NCBI GenBank assembly: GCA_035468355.1
Contig: DATITA010000040.1
Span: 1-6,319 of the forward strand
DNA from: DATKSS01 sp035468355
Lineage (GTDB): Bacteria; Chloroflexota; Dormibacteria; Dormibacterales; Dormibacteraceae
Direction of reading: 5' to 3'
Length of the DNA: 6,319 bases
In this document: positions 1 through 4,628 of the stretch, piece by piece
Position numbering within the stretch: position 1 is the first letter of the stretch
Layout of the letters: each line of letters begins with the position of its first letter
Program-made: the position numbers and the translations under genes
Notes under the pieces: generated by a model
Database searches by the model: none
The model's input: only the letters and a program-made list of their open reading frames with translations
What the model was told of the DNA's origin: nothing

Positions 1-303
1 GGAATCACCGCCGCCCACTACGTCCCCGCCTACTACGGCAACGGCACCGCAGGAAGCGAGTTCGGCGGGGCGTGGTGCGGCGCAGTCGCGGCCCAGGCTG
101 AGATCGGCACCGGATCCTACCTGTGGTCTTTCGAGCCTTCGCTGCTGGGAAGCTACAACAAGGCGACCGCTCCCAACTACTCGCCCAACCAGACAGGCTG
201 CCCCGGCACCATGGCCGTCTGGCAGTACCAGCTCAGCGCCGGCTCGAATCCTGACGTGGACACCGACGAAGCCCTTTCCAAGCTGCCGTTCTGGTTCCCC
301 TGA
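1..303 (+). CDS. C-terminal fragment of a GH25/DUF1906-like glycoside-hydrolase-fold protein
   Basis: The reading frame is open from the first base and ends at TGA 301-303, giving the last 100 residues of a protein whose start lies outside the window. The segment is rich in aromatic residues and contains WQYQ (about residues 72-75) followed by a DVDTDEA stretch. This resembles the C-terminal end of the GH25 lysozyme barrel and the related DUF1906 (Rv2525c-like) domain, where a WQY strand is followed by a V-D-x-(N/D) element near the substrate cleft. Proteins of these families are usually exported and act on, or bind, cell-wall glycans. The signal peptide and catalytic acids would lie upstream, so activity cannot be judged. 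The protein stops a few residues after the motif, as a complete barrel would. The family call rests on the terminal motif only and is moderate. Confidence 0.6.
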   Translation, partial: GITAAHYVPAYYGNGTAGSEFGGAWCGAVAAQAEIGTGSYLWSFEPSLLGSYNKATAPNYSPNQTGCPGTMAVWQYQLSAGSNPDVDTDEALSKLPFWFP

Positions 304-348
304 TCCTCGTCTGCTGCCCACCGTGGGCGCAACCAATCGCAGCTGGAG

Positions 349-486
349 ATGTCGGTCCTGGTCGCGATCCTGGTGTACGCGCTGATCGGTTGGGTGATCG
401 CTCGCATCGTAACCATCAAGTTCTCGCGCAACGTAACCGTCGCTCGCAGGAGCCACTCGCGCGCCATGCGGCCTCGAGGCTCCTAG
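349..486 (+). CDS. possible small single-pass membrane protein (45 aa)
   Basis: ATG 349 opens a 45-codon frame ending at TAG 484-486. Residues 3-21 (VLVAILVYALIGWVIARIV) form a plausible transmembrane helix. They are followed by a basic tail with nine Lys/Arg in residues 24-43, which fits the positive-inside rule. The GGAG before the ATG directly abuts it, too close to act as a normal ribosome-binding site, so translation from this ATG is uncertain. The TAG stop lies in the CTAG that borders the fold-back element. The frame is the same as that of the glycoside-hydrolase-like gene, and no other stop occurs between TGA 301-303 and the TAG, so it could instead be the decayed or readthrough C-terminus of that protein. 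No family is recognised and it may be a chance frame. Confidence 0.35.
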   Translation: MSVLVAILVYALIGWVIARIVTIKFSRNVTVARRSHSRAMRPRGS

Positions 487-513
487 TGGACTGTAACGGC
501 CAGAGCTGGAGCA
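483..513 (+). repeat. left terminal inverted repeat of the fold-back element
   Basis: This 31-nt segment begins CTAGTGGACTGTAAC and ends CTGGAGCA. It matches the reverse complement of 668-698 at 27 of 31 positions, with differences at 492, 496, 499 and 505. One of the four (499) is a tolerated G-T pair in a folded strand. The first four bases are the putative target duplication. Confidence 0.75.
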
Positions 514-667
514 GGCCACGGGCTCGAAGACCGGCGTTCCAGGCGGCCGGTGCCAAGGCGCGGGTGGCGAGAGGACGATGGCATCTTTCGATGCCTGAGG
601 ACGACCGCCGGGTCCCGCAACGCAGGCATCAGCGCCCGCAGGGCGCCCGGCCGCCTGGGACGTCGGA

Positions 668-698
668 TGCTCCAGATCTGGCTGGTACTGTCCACTAG
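668..698 (-). repeat. right terminal inverted repeat of the fold-back element
   Basis: This is the partner of 483-513. It runs from TGCTCCAG inward-side to TGTCCACTAG at the outer edge. The outermost 9 bp (CTAGTGGAC on the minus strand) are identical to the left end, as expected for transposase-recognised tips. The CTAG at 695-698 also provides the stop codon of the minus-strand small membrane protein. Confidence 0.75.
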
Positions 699-892
699 CT
701 CCGGTTGCTGTAACGCTTCCAACTGAAGGCGACGCCGCTGACCGCGGCCGCCACCAGGACGACTGCGAGCGCGATCAAACTGTGGCTGTCGAAGGTGGCC
801 ACGGCGCCGGCCGTGAACATCACGATGAGACCAACGGCCAGGAGCATCATCACCACCAGCACCACGGCGCGGTGAAGCTTCTTCGGCGGCAC
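695..892 (-). CDS. small two-helix membrane protein (65 aa), unknown function
   Basis: A GTG at 892-890 opens 65 codons ending at TAG 697-695. The N-terminus is short and basic (PPKKLHR), followed by one hydrophobic helix at about residues 8-31 and a second at about 38-57, then a basic tail (WKRYSNR). This predicts a hairpin in the membrane with both ends in the cytoplasm. No family is recognised. The start is supported by the TANNNT hexamer TAAGCT at -12 to -7 and by the absence of a Shine-Dalgarno sequence, which together fit a leaderless mRNA. The gene is divergent from birA with 18 bp between the starts. Its stop codon lies in the CTAG at the edge of the fold-back element. The clear membrane topology makes a real gene more likely than chance, but conservation was not tested. 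Confidence 0.6.
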   Translation of the reverse strand: MPPKKLHRAVVLVVMMLLAVGLIVMFTAGAVATFDSHSLIALAVVLVAAAVSGVAFSWKRYSNRS

Positions 893-897
893 TGAGC

Positions 898-904
898 TAG
901 CTTA
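898..904. promoter_or_regulatory. overlapping divergent -10 hexamers for birA and the small membrane gene
   Basis: On the plus strand TAGCTT (898-903) lies at -13 to -8 of the birA GTG. On the minus strand TAAGCT (904-899) lies at -12 to -7 of the small membrane gene's GTG. Both fit the TANNNT -10 consensus at the spacing expected for leaderless transcripts, and neither gene has a Shine-Dalgarno sequence. No good -35 is visible for either. The two hexamers share five bases, so RNA polymerase could use only one at a time. Confidence 0.4.
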
Positions 905-910
905 CCGGCC

Positions 911-1528
911 GTGGGGAAAACGCAACCGAGAGTCGTCCGCCTGGGCTCGGTGACATCGACCCAGGACATTGCGCGCGACCTACCGATCGGCGCGATCGTG
1001 GTCGCGGATCACCAGGAGGCAGGTCGTGGCCGCGGGGACAAGCGCTGGGAGGCGGCGCCCGGGACCGCCCTGCTCGTCTCGTTCGTCGTGCCACCGCACC
1101 CGATTCTCAGCCTCGCAGCGGGCGTGGCGGCCGCGGAGGCCTGCGGGCCCGAGGTCCGCCTGAAGTGGCCCAACGACCTGATGCTGGACGGCCGCAAGCT
1201 GGGCGGCATCCTGGTCGAGGTCTCACCCGCGAGGGCCGTGTGCGGCATCGGCATCAACCTCACATCGGCCCCGGTGGGCGCGGCCATGCTGCAGCGGCCC
1301 GCGGATGAGCTGCTCTCAGGGTTGGTCGAGAAGATGGACCTGTGGTGCTCTGCGCCGCCCGAGGCGGTCGTAAATCGCTGGCGCGAGCTTTCGGCCACCC
1401 TGGGCAGGCGCGTGCGGGTCGAGCTCGCCGGTGAATCGTTCGAAGGCGTCGCTGAGGATATCGGCGCCGGTGGAGAGTTGATCGTTGGCGGCCGTCCCTT
1501 CGTCGTGGGCAGCGTCACCTACCTATGA
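911..1528 (+). CDS. birA: biotin--[acetyl-CoA-carboxylase] ligase (BirA/BPL, catalytic type)
   Basis: This enzyme activates biotin with ATP to biotinyl-5'-AMP and transfers it to the lysine of biotin carboxyl carrier proteins, feeding acetyl-CoA and related carboxylases in the cytoplasm. The 205-residue product has the family landmarks in order: STQD near residues 16-19, the biotin/AMP loop GRGRGDKRW at 38-46 (usually GRGRxGRxW, so Asp replaces the second Gly here), LKWPNDL at 84-90 with the catalytic-site Lys, KLGGILVE at 96-103 and GIGINL at 112-117. A C-terminal SH3-like domain follows at about 163-203. There is no N-terminal winged helix, so it is a monofunctional class I ligase and not a biotin-operon repressor. 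GTG 911 is the first possible start after the in-frame TGA at 893-895. It overlaps the downstream lipoprotein gene by ATGA. The loop between 118 and 150 is short, which explains the compact length. Confidence 0.93.
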   Translation: MGKTQPRVVRLGSVTSTQDIARDLPIGAIVVADHQEAGRGRGDKRWEAAPGTALLVSFVVPPHPILSLAAGVAAAEACGPEVRLKWPNDLMLDGRKLGGILVEVSPARAVCGIGINLTSAPVGAAMLQRPADELLSGLVEKMDLWCSAPPEAVVNRWRELSATLGRRVRVELAGESFEGVAEDIGAGGELIVGGRPFVVGSVTYL

Positions 1529-2073
1529 GCGGCGGCAACGCTCTCGGTTGTGTGAGACTGGCGGTCGCATTGCCAATCGCGGTTCAAGTCCGACCCGGCA
1601 CCGCCAGCTCAATCCGTGCAGCCTGGGGCATCGTCACTCTGCTCGCTTTCGCGGCATGCGCCCCTTTCGGTGCATGCGGTGAAACAACGAAGACGGGTGC
1701 TCCCAGCCCATCGGTCACGCTCACCGCGTCCGCTTCGCTGACCTTCACCCCCTCCAGCGTCGACTTCCGCGACCAGCTCAGAGGCCCCGGAAGCTCGGGG
1801 ATCATCGTGGTCGTGCACATCGCAAACTCCGGGACCGGACCTCCTGTCGCGTTGGGCTCGCTCTCCGTGCAGCCGGCCGGCTACGTGACGATCTCCAAGG
1901 ACGGATGCAGCAACCAAACCCTGGCCCCCGGCGCCACCTGCTCGATCGAGCTCGGCTACCCGGCCACCAATGCGCCCGCGGGCACGTTTGCCGGGACGCT
2001 GGTCGTGCCGGACGACATACCGCCAGACAGGGAATCGAGGTTGAGCCTCAAGGGCAACCTGGAACAGATGTGA
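1525..2073 (+). CDS. probable lipoprotein with ASH/choice-of-anchor-D domain
   Basis: The 182-residue product has a hydrophobic segment at about 32-44 ending in AFAAC, a lipobox-like site at Cys45; a second candidate is Cys51. A Ser/Thr/Pro-rich linker follows at 54-75. Residues about 71-178 then form an Ig-like ASH (ASPM-SPD-2-Hydin) or choice-of-anchor-D domain, recognisable from LTFTPSSVDF, a V-H-I-A-N-S-G-T strand, C128...LAPGATC139, AGTFAGTLVV and a final LSLKGN strand. The two Cys are conserved in many such domains. The predicted location is the outer face of the membrane; binding partner and function are unknown. ATG 1525 overlaps the birA stop, suggesting translational coupling. That start leaves an unusually long, poorly conserved-looking n-region, so GTG 1552 or TTG 1570 may be the true start. 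The 1531-1606 stretch also resembles a tRNA. Confidence 0.7.
   Translation: MSGGNALGCVRLAVALPIAVQVRPGTASSIRAAWGIVTLLAFAACAPFGACGETTKTGAPSPSVTLTASASLTFTPSSVDFRDQLRGPGSSGIIVVVHIANSGTGPPVALGSLSVQPAGYVTISKDGCSNQTLAPGATCSIELGYPATNAPAGTFAGTLVVPDDIPPDRESRLSLKGNLEQM
1531..1606 (+). other. tRNA-like segment, possibly a degenerate tRNA
   Basis: GGTTCAAGTCC at 1581-1591 matches the tRNA B-box/T-loop consensus GGTTCRANYCC completely. A D-arm-like GCTC...GAG (1540-1543 with 1554-1556) contains GG in its loop. An anticodon-like arm has TGGCG 1559-1563 pairing with TGCCA 1571-1575, a 7-nt loop with T at position 33 and A at 37, and a CGC anticodon. GGCGG 1531-1535 can pair with CCGCC 1601-1605. Against a working tRNA, T8, A9 and A14 are wrong, the T-stem has only three pairs, and the variable region and acceptor do not reach normal lengths together. 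It may be a decayed tRNA, an integration-site remnant or chance. Confidence 0.2.
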
Positions 2074-2077
2074 TCCA

Positions 2078-2104
2078 GCGCCTCATCCATCGAAGATGAG
2101 GCGC
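2078..2104. terminator. bidirectional terminator-like hairpin
   Basis: GCGCCTCATC (2078-2087) and GATGAGGCGC (2095-2104) form a perfect 10-bp stem with a 7-nt loop. It starts 4 bp after the lipoprotein stop and spans the last codons and stop of the convergent cobB, so it lies at the 3' end of both transcripts. No T-tract follows on either strand. It is therefore a non-canonical terminator or a 3'-end stabilising structure and not a classic Rho-independent site. Confidence 0.5.
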
Positions 2105-2829
2105 GCGATCTCCGGGAGCACCTCGCCGGAACGGCCGCGGATGACGATGTCCGCGAGATCGTCGAAAGGCGTGGGCTCGGCGTTCACGACGATCATCCGA
2201 GCCCCGGAACGAACTGCGACCAGCGGGATCTCAGCGGCCGGGTAGACGACCAGCGACGTGCCCACGACCAGCATCACGTCGGCGGCACGCGCGAGCGCCC
2301 ACGCCTCCTGCACGGCAGCTTGAGGCATGGCCTCGCCAAACAGCACCACGGTCGGCTTGAGCAACATCCCGCCGCACGACCGGCATCGCGGGGGCATCTC
2401 GACATCAAGCCGCGCCTGCACCTCTGACCGGGGCTCGCGAAAGTCGCAGTCGAGGCACTGCACGGTGCGCCCGGATCCGTGCAGCTCCACCACGCGCCTG
2501 CTCCCCGAATCCTGGTGCAGGCCGTCGGTGTTCTGGGTGACGATCGCCGCCAGGCGGCCCGCAGCCTCGAGGTCCGCCAGCGCAGCATGCCCAGCGTTGG
2601 GGCTCGCCTCGAGCGCGATGCGGCCGCGCTCTCTAGATGCGCTCCAGTACGCGCTGGGGTCGGCGAGGAAGTACTCGATCGAGGCGACCTTCACCGGGTC
2701 GAACTTCTTCCAGAGCCCGCCCTCTCCGCGGAACGTGGGGATCCCGCTTTCGGCGGAAACTCCGGCGCCCGTGAGGGCCAGCCCAGTCTTGGCCCCGGCC
2801 AGCAGCTCCGCGGCGAGCTGCACCGTCAT
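2083..2829 (-). CDS. cobB: NAD-dependent protein deacetylase, Sir2 family
   Basis: Sirtuins remove acyl groups from protein lysines using NAD+, yielding nicotinamide and O-acyl-ADP-ribose; a common bacterial target is acetyl-CoA synthetase. The 248-residue product is full length. It shows GAGVSAESGIPTFRG at 21-35 (NAD binding), TQNTDGLH at 98-105, catalytic His117 in ELHGSG, a zinc site at Cys125, Cys128, Cys149 and Cys152, LKPTVVLFGE at 157-166, GTSLVVYPA at 190-198 and VNAEPT at 215-220. The Tyr-x-x-Arg that marks desuccinylase/demalonylase sirtuins (SIRT5, E. coli CobB) is not present at the matching place, where YWSAS (61-65) is found. Deacetylation is therefore the more likely activity. 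ATG 2829 has no clear Shine-Dalgarno sequence. The gene is divergent from the MFS gene (51 bp between starts) and convergent with the lipoprotein gene (9 bp between stops). Confidence 0.94.
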   Translation of the reverse strand: MTVQLAAELLAGAKTGLALTGAGVSAESGIPTFRGEGGLWKKFDPVKVASIEYFLADPSAYWSASRERGRIALEASPNAGHAALADLEAAGRLAAIVTQNTDGLHQDSGSRRVVELHGSGRTVQCLDCDFREPRSEVQARLDVEMPPRCRSCGGMLLKPTVVLFGEAMPQAAVQEAWALARAADVMLVVGTSLVVYPAAEIPLVAVRSGARMIVVNAEPTPFDDLADIVIRGRSGEVLPEIARLIFDG

Positions 2830-2880
2830 CCGATGCGCGCCACGAGCAGATGGGCCCCGCCTCGGCCTCGCCTTCCCAGC

Positions 2881-4113
2881 ATGCGCCGCTATGTTAGGTC
2901 GGTGCTCGCCGGCGCCCTCCAGTCACGCAGGTCGCTGGCCATCTACATCGCCGCCGGCGCGTCGTTCGCAGCCCTCTCGGCGCGCGGACTGACCGTTCCG
3001 CTGTACGCACACGACCTCGGTGCGAGCCGCTTCGAGGTCGGCGCACTTTTCTCCGTGTCGACGCTCGCCGCGGCCGTGCTCTCTTTGCCTTCGGGGATGC
3101 TCGTCGACCGCTTCGGCGCTCGCACCCTTCTTGCGATCTCGTTCGTGCTCGCCGCCACTTCACAGCTCGCCACCGCCGCGACGCCAAGCGTGGGGCCGTT
3201 GTTTCTCTGGCAGGTCGTGGGCGGCCTGGCGGGCGGCGCGCAGCAAGCATCCCTGTTCAGCGCCGTGACGGAGTCGGTCGCCCCCGGCAAGGTGGGGCGC
3301 GCCATGGGCTGGCTCACCTTCTCGATGCAGGCCGGATTCTTCATCGGCCCATCCGTGGCGGGGCTCGCGCTCCGATGGATCGACGTGAGGACTGACATCG
3401 CGATCACGACGGCGCTGCTGGTCTTCACGATCCCGGGCGCCATCGCGGCGAGCGGCACGCGCCAGCACTCCGGCCAAGGGCTTTCGCTGCGCGGACCGCT
3501 GCGGGCCTTGATGGGCCAGGCATCCTTCCTACCGGTGGCGATCGGGCTCGTCGCGGTCACTCTGTCGTGGGGCACGGTAGGCGCCTTCCTACCCGTCTTC
3601 GGAAAGGAGGCTCTGCACCTTCCGAGCGCGCAAGTCGGCTATCTCCTCGCGCTGCAGGCGGTCGTCAACGGCCTGGCGCGGCCACCCGGCGGGCGGCTGG
3701 TGGACCGCGCGCCGCACCGCTGGCCGATCGTGTTCACGGGCGCCATCGTCTGGGCTGCGGTCACCGTGGCGCTCGGGCATCTGAGCGGATTCCTATGGCC
3801 CGCGATCGTGCTGATGATCGGCACGCCATTCATGGCCACGGCTTTCGTGGCCATCGGCGTCGTGTTCGCTGACCTTTCCGCCACCTCTACCCGCGGGGTC
3901 ACGATGGGGATGTATGGCACGGTCCTTTTCGTCGGCCTGTCGGTCGGGCCCCTCGCCTTCGGCCCGATCGTCCAGTCCAGCGGTTACGCCACCGGGTTCA
4001 CCGCTTGCGCGGCGGCATCTGTCCTGCTCGCGCTCGTGATGGCCGCGTTCCACGCGGAGCCACTGCGCCGCCGCTCGGAGGGCCGCCTGCCGCCTCCCGC
4101 TCCTGGAACCTGA
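2881..4113 (+). CDS. major facilitator superfamily transporter, probable exporter
   Basis: The 410-residue protein has about twelve hydrophobic helices split by a cytoplasmic loop near residues 190-212 (SGTRQHSGQGLSLRG). MFS motif A is seen as GMLVDRFGAR at 72-81, with a second-half copy GGRLVDRAPHR at 270-280. The antiporter-type motif C appears as AGFFIGPSVAGLAL (151-164) in TM5. Motif C is typical of proton-coupled drug exporters, so efflux of an unknown small molecule is inferred; the substrate cannot be read from sequence. ATG 2881 was chosen because it starts a basic n-region directly before TM1. The frame is open back to 2479, but that part is antisense to cobB, is Arg/Pro-rich and has no membrane segments. 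No Shine-Dalgarno is visible. The last 116 bp, including much of TM12, overlap the convergent NUDIX gene. Confidence 0.9.
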   Translation: MRRYVRSVLAGALQSRRSLAIYIAAGASFAALSARGLTVPLYAHDLGASRFEVGALFSVSTLAAAVLSLPSGMLVDRFGARTLLAISFVLAATSQLATAATPSVGPLFLWQVVGGLAGGAQQASLFSAVTESVAPGKVGRAMGWLTFSMQAGFFIGPSVAGLALRWIDVRTDIAITTALLVFTIPGAIAASGTRQHSGQGLSLRGPLRALMGQASFLPVAIGLVAVTLSWGTVGAFLPVFGKEALHLPSAQVGYLLALQAVVNGLARPPGGRLVDRAPHRWPIVFTGAIVWAAVTVALGHLSGFLWPAIVLMIGTPFMATAFVAIGVVFADLSATSTRGVTMGMYGTVLFVGLSVGPLAFGPIVQSSGYATGFTACAAASVLLALVMAAFHAEPLRRRSEGRLPPPAPGT

Positions 4114-4591
4114 GGTATTCGGACAGCACGTGAGTGTGGCTCGGGAAGGCGAGAGGCGGCATGGCGTCGACCGGGAACACCGACACCTCGAGCATCTCCG
4201 GGCCGGCTGAAGGTGACAGGCCGGCGGCCAGCCTGCCGCGATACGCGACCCCGATCATGCTCGGCGCGTCGGTCTTGGCGATGTGGTAGACGCAGAGCAG
4301 GCCGGTCAGCTCCACAGCGGCGCCAATCTCCTCGAGGCACTCTCGGGCCGCGGCGAGCTCGGGATCCTCATCGTGGTTGACGAAACCCCCCGGTAGGCAC
4401 CACAACCCATAGCCGGGCTCGATGGCGCGCCGGCCGAGCACCACGCCGCCTTCCGCCTCCACCACCACAGCGGTCGCGACCTTCGGGTCGCGCCACAGCA
4501 CGAACTCGTCGTTCGGGCAGGCCTCGACCTCGCGGCCTTCGATGACGCGGGGAACGAGAGCCGCGCCGCAGTTGACGCAGAAATGCCCCAT
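3998..4591 (-). CDS. NUDIX hydrolase with N-terminal zinc ribbon
   Basis: NUDIX enzymes hydrolyse nucleoside diphosphates linked to another group, such as ADP-ribose, NADH or dinucleotides, using divalent metal. The 197-residue product begins with a rubredoxin-like zinc ribbon (Cys5, Cys8, Cys25; the fourth ligand place is Asp28). It then has a complete Nudix box from Gly69 to Ala91: GFVNHDE, seven residues, then RECLEEIGA. LWCLPGGF precedes the box as usual. The layout resembles zinc-ribbon NUDIX pyrophosphatases related to NudC and ADP-ribose hydrolases, but the specific substrate is not determined. The domain ends near residue 165. The remaining tail (Gly/Pro/Arg-rich) is encoded opposite MFS TM12 and looks non-functional. 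The gene starts 37 bp after the GGDEF gene on the same strand, so co-transcription is possible. A separate -10-like TAAAGT also precedes it. Confidence 0.9.
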   Translation of the reverse strand: MGHFCVNCGAALVPRVIEGREVEACPNDEFVLWRDPKVATAVVVEAEGGVVLGRRAIEPGYGLWCLPGGFVNHDEDPELAAARECLEEIGAAVELTGLLCVYHIAKTDAPSMIGVAYRGRLAAGLSPSAGPEMLEVSVFPVDAMPPLAFPSHTHVLSEYLRFQEREAAGGPPSGGAVAPRGTRPSRARAGQMPPRKR

Positions 4592-4600
4592 CGTGCCGGG

Positions 4601-4606
4601 ACTTTA
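4601..4606 (-). promoter_or_regulatory. possible -10 hexamer upstream of the NUDIX gene
   Basis: TAAAGT on the minus strand lies at -15 to -10 of the NUDIX ATG, inside the 37-bp gap after the GGDEF stop. It fits TANNNT and would give a very short leader, and the gene has no Shine-Dalgarno sequence. No -35 is evident, and such hexamers occur by chance, so this is tentative. Confidence 0.25.
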
Positions 4607-4628
4607 CGGCGTGCGCGGCCCGGCGCGC

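Larger units (their letters stand above)
483..698. mobile_element. MITE-like fold-back element, about 208 bp, flanked by CTAG
   Basis: The two ends (483-513 and 668-698) are reverse complements at 27 of 31 positions. After a left-side insertion of 17 nt and one unpaired base on the right (667), 531-550 pairs with 647-666 over 20 uninterrupted positions (18 Watson-Crick, 2 G-T). Pairing resumes further in: GCGGG 560-564 with 614-618, GGCG 566-569 with 606-609, and an apical hairpin GGCATC-TTTC-GATGCC at 580-595. Most of the element can therefore fold on itself. CTAG at both outer edges (483-486, 695-698) is consistent with a 4-bp target-site duplication. Because CTAG is palindromic, it could also be the tip of the inverted repeat. 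The interior has no credible gene. Families such as IS701 and some IS5 groups are reported to duplicate YTAR targets, so a non-autonomous derivative is plausible, but no parent is identified. The alternative is an intergenic palindromic unit acting as a transcript-end structure. Confidence 0.65.

Noticed and set aside
390..698. 102-residue plus-strand frame
   Set aside because: It crosses the fold-back element, is Arg/Gln/Pro-rich with no domain, and exists only because the GC-rich repeat lacks stops.
483..722. 79-residue minus-strand frame over the fold-back element
   Set aside because: It is the complement of the same repeat, has no hydrophobic or domain signal, and overlaps a better-supported membrane gene frame.
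1009..1518. 169-residue minus-strand frame opposite birA
   Set aside because: birA carries all its family motifs in the other strand; this frame has Ser/Thr/Pro/Arg-rich composition typical of antisense GC-rich sequence.
2479..2880. 134-residue N-terminal extension of the MFS protein
   Set aside because: It is antisense to cobB, is rich in Arg and Pro and has no transmembrane segment; the normal MFS N-terminus begins at 2881.
2943..3575. 210-residue minus-strand frame opposite the MFS gene
   Set aside because: It is a shadow of a clear 12-helix transporter, with no start signal or domain.
4592..4628. GC-rich self-complementary stretch between the GGDEF stop and NUDIX start, considered as a terminator
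   Set aside because: The best stem is about 5 bp (GCGCG with CGCGC) with no T-tract, expected by chance in such GC-rich DNA; co-transcription cannot be excluded on this basis.
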